Notes under the pieces: model-generated
The model's input: the letters and a program-made list of their open reading frames with translations, nothing else
Told to the model about the DNA's origin: nothing
Databases searched by the model: none
Part shown: positions 8,643-16,204 of the stretch, in pieces
Layout: every line of letters begins with the position of its first letter
Position numbering within the stretch: position 1 is the stretch's first letter
Program-made: the position numbers and the translations under genes
Source: Streptomyces sp. BR123
GTDB lineage: Bacteria > Actinomycetota > Actinomycetes > Streptomycetales > Streptomycetaceae
Reading direction: 5' to 3'
DNA length: 33,240 bases
Assembly: GCF_013401435.1 (NCBI RefSeq)
Contig: NZ_JACBGN010000059.1
Span: 1 to 33,240, forward strand

Positions 8643-9160
8643 CACTCTCCCCATCCTAGGGGCGTCACGAGGCAACGACGGTCATGATCCAGTGCACGGA
8701 CGGCTTGCCCGTCGGTCTGGATCCCCTCGTGGGGCTCGGCGAGGTCCCGTCCGCTCGCGGGCGTCAGGTGTGACAGCAGCGCCGTGGAGTGCGGCAGCGA
8801 TCCCAGGCGCTGCGCCTCGCCGTCCAGTACGCGGTCGATGTGCTCGAGCAGATCGGTGCCGATCCTGCGCGCTGCCGGGCCCGTCTTCTCCACTGCTGCC
8901 GCTTGCGCCCTCGCGCTGACCTCCGCCCACCGCTCACGGGCGGTGAGGCGGACGAAGAGCAGGGCGACGAGGAGATGGACGTACTCCACCACGGGTCCCG
9001 CCCCCCGCACCTGGTCCGCCGAGGGGCCCATCAGGTCTCGGACGGCCCGCCGGTTGTCCGCGCCGGCCGACGGCGTCTCCTGCACCTGCGGCGACCGGCG
9101 CGCCGCAGGTGCAGGAGCGGCGAGGACGCGCCGGTCCCTCGCGGGAGGTGCGCCGCTCAT
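8642..9160 (-). CDS. Short protein resembling N-terminal part of an N-6 DNA methylase
   Basis: A 172-aa frame translationally coupled at both ends: its ATG overlaps the stop of the GAF gene (ATGA), and its stop overlaps the ATG of the Sua5 gene (TGATG). After a Pro/Ala-rich N-terminus (about 1-45), a helical stretch reads ADQVRGAGPVVEYVHLLVALLFVR, which resembles the helical N-terminal domain of HsdM-type methylases, and LLSHLTPASGRDLAE fits the following helix. No catalytic motif (NPPF/Y or the SAM loop) is present. The final 35 residues look unlike a folded domain. It is probably a truncated remnant, or a stand-alone helical adaptor. The family call is weak. Confidence 0.4.
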   Translation of the reverse strand: MSGAPPARDRRVLAAPAPAARRSPQVQETPSAGADNRRAVRDLMGPSADQVRGAGPVVEYVHLLVALLFVRLTARERWAEVSARAQAAAVEKTGPAARRIGTDLLEHIDRVLDGEAQRLGSLPHSTALLSHLTPASGRDLAEPHEGIQTDGQAVRALDHDRRCLVTPLGWGE

Positions 9161-9738
9161 TCTCCGAGGAGGTGGCGGGCTTCCGAGAGCAGGCGCAGGA
9201 GTTCGGTGCGCGAAGGGTCGTCCGGAGCGTCCGGGGCCGACCGGGGTGCGTGGGTGGTCAGGACGTGCAGGGCGACGGCGGCCTGACGGGCGAAGAGGCC
9301 CAGCAGGTCGAGTTCGGGCAGGCCGGACCGGGCCTGTGGCGACGGGTCGAGTACCTCCAGGACGCCGAGGACCCGGTCCCTGCGGATGAGGGGGGCGGCC
9401 ATCAGTGCGTTCGGGACGTAGCCGGTGGATTCGGCGATGTCCCTGTCGAAGGAAGCGCTGTCGTGCAGGTCGTCGACCACCATCGGCTCCCCCGAGGCGG
9501 CGACCCACCCGGCGATCCCCCGGCCCGCCGGGAAGCGTCGGCCCACCAGGAACTCTTGTCCCTGCCCGGAGACGGCCTCGAAGATGAGCTCGTCCGTCGC
9601 GGTGTCCAGAAGCATGATGGAGCTCGCCTGCGCGCCGAAGATGGCGCGCGCGGTGTCCACCACCGACTGCAGGAGCTCCGCCAGGGCCGGATCCGGCCGG
9701 GGTGCTGCGGACACGACAGGGGCGATGGTCTGAGTCAT
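9157..9738 (-). CDS. GAF-domain protein
   Basis: Soluble protein of 193 aa made almost entirely of one GAF domain (about residues 17-165). Typical segments are ALAELLQSVVDTARAIFGAQASSIMLLD, FPAGRGIAGWVAASGEPMVVDDL and MAAPLIRRDRVLGVLEVLD. GAF domains bind small ligands such as cyclic nucleotides or sense redox state. Given the cyclase two genes upstream, cyclic nucleotide binding is an attractive but unproven idea. The ATG at 9738 is preferred because GGAAGGGAAG precedes it; it begins 25 bp after the protease stop. It has no output domain, so it must act through a partner. Confidence 0.8.
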   Translation of the reverse strand: MTQTIAPVVSAAPRPDPALAELLQSVVDTARAIFGAQASSIMLLDTATDELIFEAVSGQGQEFLVGRRFPAGRGIAGWVAASGEPMVVDDLHDSASFDRDIAESTGYVPNALMAAPLIRRDRVLGVLEVLDPSPQARSGLPELDLLGLFARQAAVALHVLTTHAPRSAPDAPDDPSRTELLRLLSEARHLLGE

Positions 9739-9763
9739 GGGGCTTCCCTTCCGGCGCCGGTCG

Positions 9764-10597
9764 TTACCGGCGTCCGTGGACACGGACGTTGGCTGCGGAC
9801 AGGTACAGGGCGTTCTTCAGCTGGAACGGCGTCAGCCGGGGGCCGCTCGACAGGATCCGCGCGCAGAGCCCCGCGATGAACGGGGTGGCGTAGCTGTTGC
9901 CGGAGCTGCGGATCGACGTGCCACCGAGCCACGCCACCTGGACTTTCTGGCCGGGGGCGAAGAACTCCACCGGGGGCTCGGGGTTGTAGAGGTGGAGATC
10001 CGGGTCGTCCTCCTGGTGGCTGCCGACCGAGATCACCGAGGAGAAGCGCCAGGGAAAGCTCTCCACGCGCGTGTTGTGCGCGGAGGCGACGATCACGGTC
10101 TGCTGGAAGTACGCCTCGTCGGCCAGTCGGCGCAGCTCGTCCACGAAGCGGTCGTGCGTGGTGGACAGGCTCAGGTTCACCACGTCGAACCGCTGGCGCA
10201 CGGCCCATCGGATTCCTTCGAGCAGGACGTCCCCGCTGCCGGAGAAGCGGTCGCCGAGCACCCTGATGCTGGACAGCTCGCAGTCCGGCGCGGTGCGCCG
10301 GATGATCCCGGCGCAGGCGGTGCCGTGTCCGCAGGCGTCTCCCTCCTCCGTCTCCTCGACGTGGACCCCGTCGTCGTCCTTGAAGACCCGCCATGACCGG
10401 TCGACCGGGCCGACCATGGGGTGGTTCCGTTCGACACCCGAATCGACCACGCAGACGCGTACGCCGCGCCCGGTACCTCCGAGGAGGCCCTTTTCGGGCG
10501 GGTCCGGCAGACCGTCGGCCTCCACGGGTACGTCCGCGGGGCCCCGCCCTCGTAGGCCCCAGGTGAGTGCGGGCGCCGGTTGCTGCGCGGTGGTCAT
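9764..10597 (-). CDS. S8 family subtilisin-like serine protease, cytosolic
   Basis: Serine peptidase of 277 aa. The catalytic triad is Asp52 in VCVVDSGV, His91 in GHGTACAG and Ser235 in GNSYATPF (variant of GTSMATP); Asn175 in ASAHNT is the likely oxyanion residue. There is no signal peptide, pro-domain or membrane anchor, so the mature-sized enzyme should act inside the cell. The ATG at 10597 overlaps the stop of the cyclase/AAA gene (ATGA). Its place in an operon with a radical SAM enzyme and a small peptide suggests it cleaves the modified precursor, as in other RiPP pathways. This is inference; a conflict-type effector protease is an alternative. Confidence 0.88.
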   Translation of the reverse strand: MTTAQQPAPALTWGLRGRGPADVPVEADGLPDPPEKGLLGGTGRGVRVCVVDSGVERNHPMVGPVDRSWRVFKDDDGVHVEETEEGDACGHGTACAGIIRRTAPDCELSSIRVLGDRFSGSGDVLLEGIRWAVRQRFDVVNLSLSTTHDRFVDELRRLADEAYFQQTVIVASAHNTRVESFPWRFSSVISVGSHQEDDPDLHLYNPEPPVEFFAPGQKVQVAWLGGTSIRSSGNSYATPFIAGLCARILSSGPRLTPFQLKNALYLSAANVRVHGRR

Positions 10598-13500
10598 CGT
10601 GGTGCTTCCTTTCCGGCTCCGGTGACTCGGCCGGCGGTGGGGCCGGGCGAGCGGCCGTGGCAGCGCGAGACCACGGCCTCGGCCTGGCGTACGGCGGGGA
10701 GATGGCCCTTCGCCGCGAAGCGCCGGCGGGCGCGCGTCGCCGCCGCGGCTGCCTCGGCCGGGCGCCCCAGCGCGAGAGCGGTACGGGCGAGGTCGAGGGC
10801 GGCGACGCCCTGGACGATGGGCGAGTCGGTGCGGGCGGCGGTGGCGAGCGCCCTGGCGGCCAGCCGGGTGGCGGTCGCGGTCTGCCCTCGCGCGGCGGCG
10901 ATCCGGGCGCGCAGGCCGTCGAGGTCCGCCGACTCGGCTCGCAGTCCGGCCGGCTGGGCCCGCTCCCCCTCCAGTTCGGCCAGGGTGCCGCGGGCGGTAC
11001 GCCAGTCGCCGAGGTCCAGCCGGATGCGGGCGGCGTCCAGCAGGGCACTGCGCAGCAATGCCGTTGCGCCCAGGTCCCGCGCGGCGGTGGCGGCCCGCTG
11101 CAGGCTCATGAGCGCCTCCTCCCGGCGGTCGGTCAGGTCGGCCACGGTCGCGGTGAAGATCGGCAGGAAGGCGTCGGCCTCGGCGTAGCCGAGCCTCTTC
11201 GCGAGGTGCTCCGCCTCCGCGAGGCAGGCCAGGGCCCCGTCGCGGTCGTCGTGGAGGGCCAGCACCACCGCCAGCGGGCAGTTGAGCGTCAGCCGGACGG
11301 CCCGGCGGCCGGCCCCCTGGTCCGCAAGGAGCGCGCGGCAACGGGCCACCGCGTCACCGACCGGTTGGGGGCCGCGCCAGAGCGAGACCCCCATCGCGCC
11401 GAGGGCCGCGGCCCGCTCCGGCTCGGCGTCGGCGCGTACCGCGTGGTCCAGCGCGCGGGCTAGCAGACGCTCCGCCGCCCGGTGCCGGCCTTGTTCCTGG
11501 GCGCGCTGGGCGAGCCGCAGGCAGGCTCTGGCCTGGCCGAGGTCGTCGCCGGCCGCCGCGAAGACCGGCAGGGTGGCGTCGGCGGCCTCTGCCGGTGACT
11601 CGTCCGGTCCCGCGGACCGGCCGACCGAGGCCAGGGCGAGGCGGGCGTGCGCGGTCTCCACCGCCTCCCCGCCGCCGGCCAGTGCCTCGGCGAGCACCTC
11701 TTCGAGCAGCGCTCTGCCTTCCGTGCCGCGCCCCAGGTCCAGCAGTGTCTGGCCGAGCCGCCGTCGTGTCGCCGTACTTCCCGGCTCGCCGGCCGCGTAC
11801 CGGGCCGTGGCCCTGGACAGCACGTCGGCCGCCCACACGGGGTCGGCGTGGGCGAGCGCCAGCCGCCCGGCGTCGGCGAGCGCGTCGGCGGCCCGCCGGC
11901 GCAGCCCGTCGGTGTGCGCGTCCTGGGCGCCCAGCTCGACCCGATGGCGGTACGCCTGTTCCAGATGGCCCCCGACCGCCGCGCTGCCCCGCTGCCGGAC
12001 CGAGTCCAGCCGGGCCGCCCGTTCGTGCCGGTCGGCCCGGTCCTGCTTGGACTGGCTGGCGTAGACGACTTCCTGGATCAGCCCTCCGGCGAAGCGGAAC
12101 GCCCCTCCGTCCGGCCTGATCAGGCGGTGCCGGACCAGCCGGTGCAGCACGGGCCGGAGCTCGGACCCGGTCCACTGCGGCGCGGGATCTGCGGCGAGCG
12201 CCGTCAGTTCGTCGGCGGTGAAGTCGCCGCCCAGGACGGACGCCAGGCCCAGGGCCCGGTGCTCGGGCGGGTCGAGCGCGTCGATCCGGGCGCCGATCAG
12301 GGCCTGGAGCGGGAGCGGGACGCTGTCCGCGTCGACGGGGTTGCCCGCGACCAGCAACTGCTCCAGGTGCAGCGGGTTTCCGCCCACCCGTGCCAGGACC
12401 CGGGGGCCGAGCGGCTCGCCGTGCGCCGCGCCCCCGGTCAGCTCGGCCGCGAGGAGCTGTGCCTCGGCGTCGGAGAGCCCGCCGAGCGGCACGGCGTCCT
12501 CGGCCAGCTCGGGCCGTACGTCGAACAGTTGGGGGCGGGTGAGCAGAACGATCAGGACGGCCGCGTCGGTGAGTGCCCGCAGCAGCCGGTCGAGGGCGTC
12601 GAAGAGCGGCTGCGCGGCCCAGTGGCAGTCGTCGATCACCAGCACCACGGGCTCGGCCTCGGAGAGCCCGGCGAGGACCTTGGCGAGCGCGGCGCAGGTG
12701 TCCGCCGGCGACGGGTGGGGCGTCCCGTTCAGGAGCAGGCCCTGGTGGAGCAGGTCCAGTTCGGGCGACGGTGCGGCCGTGCCGGCGGTCCGCAGCAGGT
12801 CGGCCACGGCGTCGGCGAGTGGTCCGAGGCTGGGCTGTTCGCCACGGGCGCGACAGCGCCCGATGCCGTGACGCAGGCCGCCGGCCGTGGCCGTGGCCTT
12901 GTGGAGCCACTCGCGCACGAGTCTGGTCTTGCCCTGGCCCGCCTCCCCGGCGACCACCAGGCGATCGGCCCGGCAGGTCCGGACCACACGGTCCAGCATC
13001 TGGTCGATCCGGGCGAGTTCGCGGGTCCGGCCGATGAACGCGAGGTCGAAGCGGCGCAGCGCCTCCGGGCCCTCCTCCTCGTCCAGGCCGAGCAGGCGGT
13101 GAGCGGTGACCCGGTCGCTCTTGCCCTTGAGCAGCAGCGGGCCGGTTTCCGTCGTCCGGACGCCCGGCCCGGCGGCCGCCAAGGTGTCCGGTCCGATGAG
13201 GATCCCCCCGGCGGCGGCGTTCTGTTCCAGGCGCGCGGCGACGTTGACCACCTCGCCGGAGACCATCGCCTGCCGCAGGGTCGCCGCACCCGTCACCGCC
13301 TGACCGGTGTTGAGACCGATGCGCATCTCCAGCCGTACGCCGACGCCCTGTTCCAGTCGGGCGTTGAGAGCGGCGAGCGCCTCCCGCATGCCCAGGGCGG
13401 CGGCGATCGCCCGGCGGGCGTCGTCCTCCCGCACCGTCGGTACGCCGAAGACGGCCATCACGGCGTCCCCGACGAACTTCTCCACGGTGCCGCCCTGCTC

Positions 13501-13731
13501 CTCGATCCGCTGCCGCATCAGGTCGAACCAGCGGAGCGTCACCGAGCGCAGGGTCTCCGCGTCCAGCGCTCCGGACAAGGCCGTGGAACCCACCAGGTCG
13601 CAGAAGAGGACGGTCACCACCTTGCGGCCGGTCGGCTTGGCCGTGACCGGCCCGGGGGCGCACGGGCTGCCGCAGGAGGGGCAGAACCGGGCGCCGGGCG
13701 GCAGTGCGCTCCGGCACGAGGTGCAAGGCAT
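10594..13731 (-). CDS. Class III adenylate/guanylate cyclase - AAA ATPase - TPR protein
   Basis: Large signalling protein of 1045 aa. A zinc ribbon (C3, C6, C17, C20) is followed by a class III cyclase homology domain at about 37-215 with metal Asp45 (FCDLVGST), the EKFVGDAVMAVFG segment (Asp89) and VNVAARLE. A DUF2791/AAA-type ATPase follows, with Walker A AGEAGQGKTR and Walker B VVLVIDDCHWA, then a long helical TPR-like C-terminal half ending in Arg/Ala-rich repeats. The RBS GGAGG lies five bases before ATG 13731. It sits between the small peptide gene and the protease gene and overlaps the latter. It could sense and regulate the operon through cAMP, or act as an NTP-dependent switch for the protease. 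No DNA-binding domain is visible. Confidence 0.88.
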   Translation of the reverse strand: MPCTSCRSALPPGARFCPSCGSPCAPGPVTAKPTGRKVVTVLFCDLVGSTALSGALDAETLRSVTLRWFDLMRQRIEEQGGTVEKFVGDAVMAVFGVPTVREDDARRAIAAALGMREALAALNARLEQGVGVRLEMRIGLNTGQAVTGAATLRQAMVSGEVVNVAARLEQNAAAGGILIGPDTLAAAGPGVRTTETGPLLLKGKSDRVTAHRLLGLDEEEGPEALRRFDLAFIGRTRELARIDQMLDRVVRTCRADRLVVAGEAGQGKTRLVREWLHKATATAGGLRHGIGRCRARGEQPSLGPLADAVADLLRTAGTAAPSPELDLLHQGLLLNGTPHPSPADTCAALAKVLAGLSEAEPVVLVIDDCHWAAQPLFDALDRLLRALTDAAVLIVLLTRPQLFDVRPELAEDAVPLGGLSDAEAQLLAAELTGGAAHGEPLGPRVLARVGGNPLHLEQLLVAGNPVDADSVPLPLQALIGARIDALDPPEHRALGLASVLGGDFTADELTALAADPAPQWTGSELRPVLHRLVRHRLIRPDGGAFRFAGGLIQEVVYASQSKQDRADRHERAARLDSVRQRGSAAVGGHLEQAYRHRVELGAQDAHTDGLRRRAADALADAGRLALAHADPVWAADVLSRATARYAAGEPGSTATRRRLGQTLLDLGRGTEGRALLEEVLAEALAGGGEAVETAHARLALASVGRSAGPDESPAEAADATLPVFAAAGDDLGQARACLRLAQRAQEQGRHRAAERLLARALDHAVRADAEPERAAALGAMGVSLWRGPQPVGDAVARCRALLADQGAGRRAVRLTLNCPLAVVLALHDDRDGALACLAEAEHLAKRLGYAEADAFLPIFTATVADLTDRREEALMSLQRAATAARDLGATALLRSALLDAARIRLDLGDWRTARGTLAELEGERAQPAGLRAESADLDGLRARIAAARGQTATATRLAARALATAARTDSPIVQGVAALDLARTALALGRPAEAAAAATRARRRFAAKGHLPAVRQAEAVVSRCHGRSPGPTAGRVTGAGKEAPR

Positions 13732-13772
13732 GGATTCCTCCGGTGGACGGGGGGACCGCGGGGCGGCCGGGG

Positions 13773-14015
13773 TCAGAAGAGAGCGCCGCCCGCCACGTCG
13801 GCGTGGGCCTGCACTTCGGGAGCCGCCGCGTCGAGCCGCCCCCTGATGTCGACGAGGAGAGCCAGTTCCTCCGGGGCCAGCGCGCGCAGGACCTCGTACT
13901 GCTCCGTGCTGAGGGCGTCGAGGTCGAACCCGGCGGCGGCCAGCGCCTCCAGGGTGGGCTCGGACGGCCGTTCACCGGACGGGGCGTCGTCGTACGGCAC
14001 GGTGTGCTCGGTCAT
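13773..14015 (-). CDS. Small aroma-sacti-like peptide, candidate precursor
   Basis: 80-aa acidic peptide. After a variable N-terminus, LEALAAAGFDLDALSTEQYEVLRALAPEEL forms two helices, then LLVDIRGRLDAAAPEVQAHAD, ending in VAGGALF. This matches my memory of the 'aroma-sacti cluster domain', found in actinobacterial peptides encoded beside radical SAM enzymes. It has no cysteine, so a thioether (sactionine) bridge within it is impossible; the modified positions would have to be the C-terminal aliphatic/aromatic residues. The ATG at 14015 overlaps the stop of the di-iron protein gene (ATGA). The precursor role is inferred from size and context; it could instead be a carrier or RiPP-recognition-like partner. 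Confidence 0.65.
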   Translation of the reverse strand: MTEHTVPYDDAPSGERPSEPTLEALAAAGFDLDALSTEQYEVLRALAPEELALLVDIRGRLDAAAPEVQAHADVAGGALF

Positions 14016-14674
14016 GGGTGTCCTCCGGGGTCGGCAGCGAGGGAGAGGAAGAGCCGGGTGAGCAGGTTCGCCGTGTGCAGCGCGCTGACGGAGACGGCGG
14101 TCTGCTGGGCCGGGGTCGGCGCGAGTTCGTCGAGCACCCGGTGAAGGTCGTCGAGGTGGCCGCCGTCGAGCTCGGCGTGTTCCCTGAGGGTGCGGAACGC
14201 GCCGCCGGGGAACCCGCCGGCCTCGGCGAGGCGGTCGGCGAGCCGTGGCCCGGGGGCGTTGCCCTCCAGGACCGCGATGTATCCGAGCAGCGTGACGGGG
14301 TGCTCGTGCTCGATCCGGTAGTACTGCGCCCCGGCGAGTTCGACGGCGACGGGGTGCGGCACGGCGGCCGGCCCGGCGCCGGCGGCGGCGAGGTCGTCGA
14401 GCAGCCACGTGTCGTGGCCGCGCTCTTCCTCGGCGTGGCGGGTGTAGTACGCGGCGAGGCGCCGCGCGGCCGGGTCGTCCAGCTCGGCGCACCGCTCGGC
14501 GGCCCGCTCCAGCAACGGCACCGAGGCCCGTACGAGCGCGTACATGGCTGCGAGGTAGCGGGGGTACCGCTGCCGTAGGCCGTCCGGTCGCCACAGGAGC
14601 GCGGTCGCGGCCCTCAGGACGGTGGTGGTGGGCGCGAGCTTGGTCCTGAGCGCGAGGGATGCGGTGGCGGTCAT
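14012..14674 (-). CDS. Iron-containing redox enzyme, haem-oxygenase-like di-iron fold
   Basis: All-helical protein of 220 aa. The motif YYTRHAEEERGHDTWLLDDL supplies His80, Glu82/83, His87 and Asp88. A later EHEHPVTLLGYIAVLEG and HAELDGGHLDDL supply further Glu/His ligands, the spacing expected of haem-oxygenase-like di-iron oxidases (HDO). Members of this superfamily perform oxygen-dependent chemistry such as N-oxygenation, C-C cleavage or desaturation. The gene is coupled on both sides by ATGA overlaps (radical SAM upstream, small peptide downstream), so it very probably acts with the radical SAM enzyme on the peptide. The substrate and reaction are unknown. Confidence 0.8.
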   Translation of the reverse strand: MTATASLALRTKLAPTTTVLRAATALLWRPDGLRQRYPRYLAAMYALVRASVPLLERAAERCAELDDPAARRLAAYYTRHAEEERGHDTWLLDDLAAAGAGPAAVPHPVAVELAGAQYYRIEHEHPVTLLGYIAVLEGNAPGPRLADRLAEAGGFPGGAFRTLREHAELDGGHLDDLHRVLDELAPTPAQQTAVSVSALHTANLLTRLFLSLAADPGGHP

Positions 14675-15756
14675 CGAGGGCTCTTCTCCTCTGCGGGAAG
14701 CGACTCGACCAGGTGTGCGTAGCGGGCGCAGCCCATGCGACGCACCAGGGCGGCGGGTCCGGCGGCGAGCTGCTGCTCCGCGCCGAGCCGGTCGAGGAGT
14801 TCACCGACCCGGCCGCCGGCGTCGCGGGCCGCGCCCGCGAGGACGTCGGGGCGGTCGGCGAGTGCGTGACAGCTGCGGCAGTAGCCGGCGGGGGCGGGCG
14901 AGGTCGCGTAACGGGCGTGCAGCCGCTGGGGGCCGACGGCGCGCAGCATCCGCAGCACCGGGGAGCCGAGGGAGCGCTCGCGGACGGTCGGCCAGTCGTC
15001 GTCGGCGATGTGTCCGAGCCGTAGGTGGCGGGGAACGGGGCGGCGGTCCACCGTCCACTGGTTGCAGCAGGCGGCCACGGTCCCGTCGAAGGCGACCACC
15101 GGCCAGGCCGCGAGGGTACACGGGGTCGCCACGGAGCCGTCCGGTCCGGTCGGTGTCGCCCGGACGCGGCCCGCGGCGCGGCCGAGCGGCCGGACCTCGT
15201 TGACGAGCACGGGCACCCGTCCGGCGAAGACGCGGCGGACGTCCGCGACGGCGTCCGCCAGATACGGGTCGTCGGGTCCGGTACCGGTGAGGTGGACGCT
15301 GGCGGGGATCCCGGCGTCGAGCACGGCCCGCAGGGCGCGCAGCACGTCCGCGCGCGGGACCTCGCGCTCGTGGTGGACGTCCATGCTGGCCGAGAAGTGG
15401 TCGAGGGCCGTGATCGCCCGCATGATCCGGTCCGGTACGCGTCCGTCACGGGCGAAGAACATTCCGCTGAGCAGCGCCGTGCGGGAGCCCGCGGCGCGGG
15501 CGAGACCGGCCAGGCGAGCGGCCAGTTCCGGCAGCAGCAGCGGTTCGCCTCCGGTCAGCATGACCACCTCGGGGCGGTCCTGCGCGCCGAACGAACCGAT
15601 GAAGCGCAGCAGGTGTTGCGGGTCGGGCTGGTCGGAGACCGACATGGAGGAGCCGGTGGAGCAGTGTGCGCAGCTCATGGGGCAGCGACGGGTGAGCGCC
15701 ACCAGCAGGCCGCCACAGGGCACCGGCCGCAGGCCGATGAGCTCCGCGAGCTCCAC
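14671..15756 (-). CDS. Radical SAM peptide-modifying enzyme (system A)
   Basis: Radical SAM enzyme of 361 aa. The 4Fe-4S motif C25-PMS-C29-AH-C32 (CX3CX2C) is followed by the SAM-binding MLTGGEP (about 66-72). A C-terminal Cys-rich region (TPCTLAAWPVV...ACCNQW and GYCRSCHAL) suggests SPASM/twitch-type auxiliary clusters, as in peptide-modifying members. The GTG at 15756 is chosen because GGAGG lies about eight bases before it; an in-frame ATG at 15846 would add 30 low-complexity residues without an RBS. It is first in the minus-strand operon, and its stop overlaps the ATG of the di-iron gene. The likely substrate is the 80-aa peptide two genes downstream. Confidence 0.9.
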   Translation of the reverse strand: MELAELIGLRPVPCGGLLVALTRRCPMSCAHCSTGSSMSVSDQPDPQHLLRFIGSFGAQDRPEVVMLTGGEPLLLPELAARLAGLARAAGSRTALLSGMFFARDGRVPDRIMRAITALDHFSASMDVHHEREVPRADVLRALRAVLDAGIPASVHLTGTGPDDPYLADAVADVRRVFAGRVPVLVNEVRPLGRAAGRVRATPTGPDGSVATPCTLAAWPVVAFDGTVAACCNQWTVDRRPVPRHLRLGHIADDDWPTVRERSLGSPVLRMLRAVGPQRLHARYATSPAPAGYCRSCHALADRPDVLAGAARDAGGRVGELLDRLGAEQQLAAGPAALVRRMGCARYAHLVESLPAEEKSPR

Positions 15757-15793
15757 GTCTGTTCCTCCGTAGCTCGTAACCGCGCGCTCGGGT

Positions 15794-15829
15794 CGCGCGC
15801 GGGCATGGCCCGGATCGTGCCCGCGCGCG
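15794..15829 (-). promoter_or_regulatory. Strong 12-bp hairpin in leader of system A
   Basis: CGCGCGCGGGCA (15794-15805) and TGCCCGCGCGCG (15818-15829) form a perfect 12-bp stem with a 12-nt loop, centred about 55 bp upstream of the radical SAM start. There is no T-run. It could be an attenuator, an mRNA-stabilising 5' hairpin or a protein-binding dyad; a terminator for the plus strand is unlikely because no gene ends here. Confidence 0.55.
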
Positions 15830-15838
15830 GCAGGCTTC

Positions 15839-15867
15839 CGGTTCACGAACGCCTGGTGATCGGTTCA
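15839..15867 (-). repeat. 22-bp spaced direct repeat CGGTTCA
   Basis: CGGTTCA occurs at 15839-15845 and again at 15861-15867, exactly 22 bp apart (two helical turns), upstream of the radical SAM gene. SARP regulators bind heptamers spaced 11 or 22 bp, and a SARP is encoded in this window. Binding is speculative. Confidence 0.35.
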
Positions 15868-15955
15868 TCCGCAGGTCAGCGCGGTCGGACGGCGGGGTGC
15901 GGCGGGGCGTGCGGCGGGGTTTGCGGGCCGTACCCCGCCCGTGTGCTCGGCACAT

Positions 15956-15973
15956 ACCGGTGCCGAACCGGTG
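15956..15973 (+). repeat. 11-bp spaced direct repeat ACCGGTG upstream of system B
   Basis: ACCGGTG at 15956-15962 and 15967-15973 gives an 11-bp period, the spacing typical of SARP heptamers, 28 bp before the candidate -10. An overlapping inverted repeat CGGCAC-N6-GTGCCG lies next to it. The functional role is inferred. Confidence 0.35.
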
Positions 15974-16000
15974 GCCAGGCGTTCCCGTACCCGGGGTCCG

Positions 16001-16006
16001 TAATTT
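16001..16006 (+). promoter_or_regulatory. Candidate -10 of the system B promoter
   Basis: TAATTT is the only AT-rich hexamer in an extremely GC-rich 296-bp divergent intergenic region, 46 bp before the first precursor ATG. No good -35 lies 17-18 bp upstream, which suits an activator-dependent promoter. Confidence 0.45.
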
Positions 16007-16052
16007 TCTTCTCGGCCGGCGGAACGACGCCGACAAACCGAAGGAGAAGAAC

Positions 16053-16169
16053 ATGAGCGAGAACATCACCCCCGAGCTCGAGAACGAGGACATCGAGGTC
16101 GTCGCCCACCGCGAGGACGAAGAGGCCGAGGCCGGCTCGTGCATCATCAACCACTCCCACGAGATGTGA
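16053..16169 (+). CDS. RiPP precursor peptide 1 (system B)
   Basis: 38-aa peptide: acidic leader MSENITPELENED, conserved IEVVAHREDEEAEA, then AGSCIINHSHEM. The RBS AAGGAG lies six bases before the ATG. It aligns along its length with the 40-aa peptide at 22191-22313. Both share EVVAHR, EE, AG, a Cys, an aliphatic pair, NHS and a final E-(M/L). A short, acidic, Cys-containing peptide at the head of an operon with a radical SAM/SPASM enzyme, glycosyltransferase, exporter and peptidase is the classic layout of a RiPP precursor. The core is probably the last 11-12 residues. No known RiPP class with this core came to mind. Function is inferred from context and duplication. Confidence 0.82.
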   Translation: MSENITPELENEDIEVVAHREDEEAEAGSCIINHSHEM

Positions 16170-16184
16170 TGACTCCTCATCTCG
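16158..16184 (+). promoter_or_regulatory. Hairpin overlapping precursor 1 stop codon
   Basis: ACGAGATG (16158-16165) and CATCTCGT (16177-16184) form a perfect 8-bp stem with an 11-nt loop. It covers the last codons and stop of precursor 1 and may stabilise the precursor message. Confidence 0.4.
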
Positions 16185-16204
16185 TCTGAGGACCGCGCGG
16201 GCCA

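Noticed and set aside
13773..15449. 558-residue minus-strand open frame ending in the small peptide
   Set aside because: Only its last 80 codons are convincing; the upstream part overlaps the radical SAM and di-iron genes in another frame and is Arg/Pro-rich.
15757..15846. 30-residue N-terminal extension of the system A radical SAM enzyme
   Set aside because: No RBS before ATG 15846, low-complexity residues, and it would translate through the 12-bp hairpin; GTG 15756 has a good RBS.
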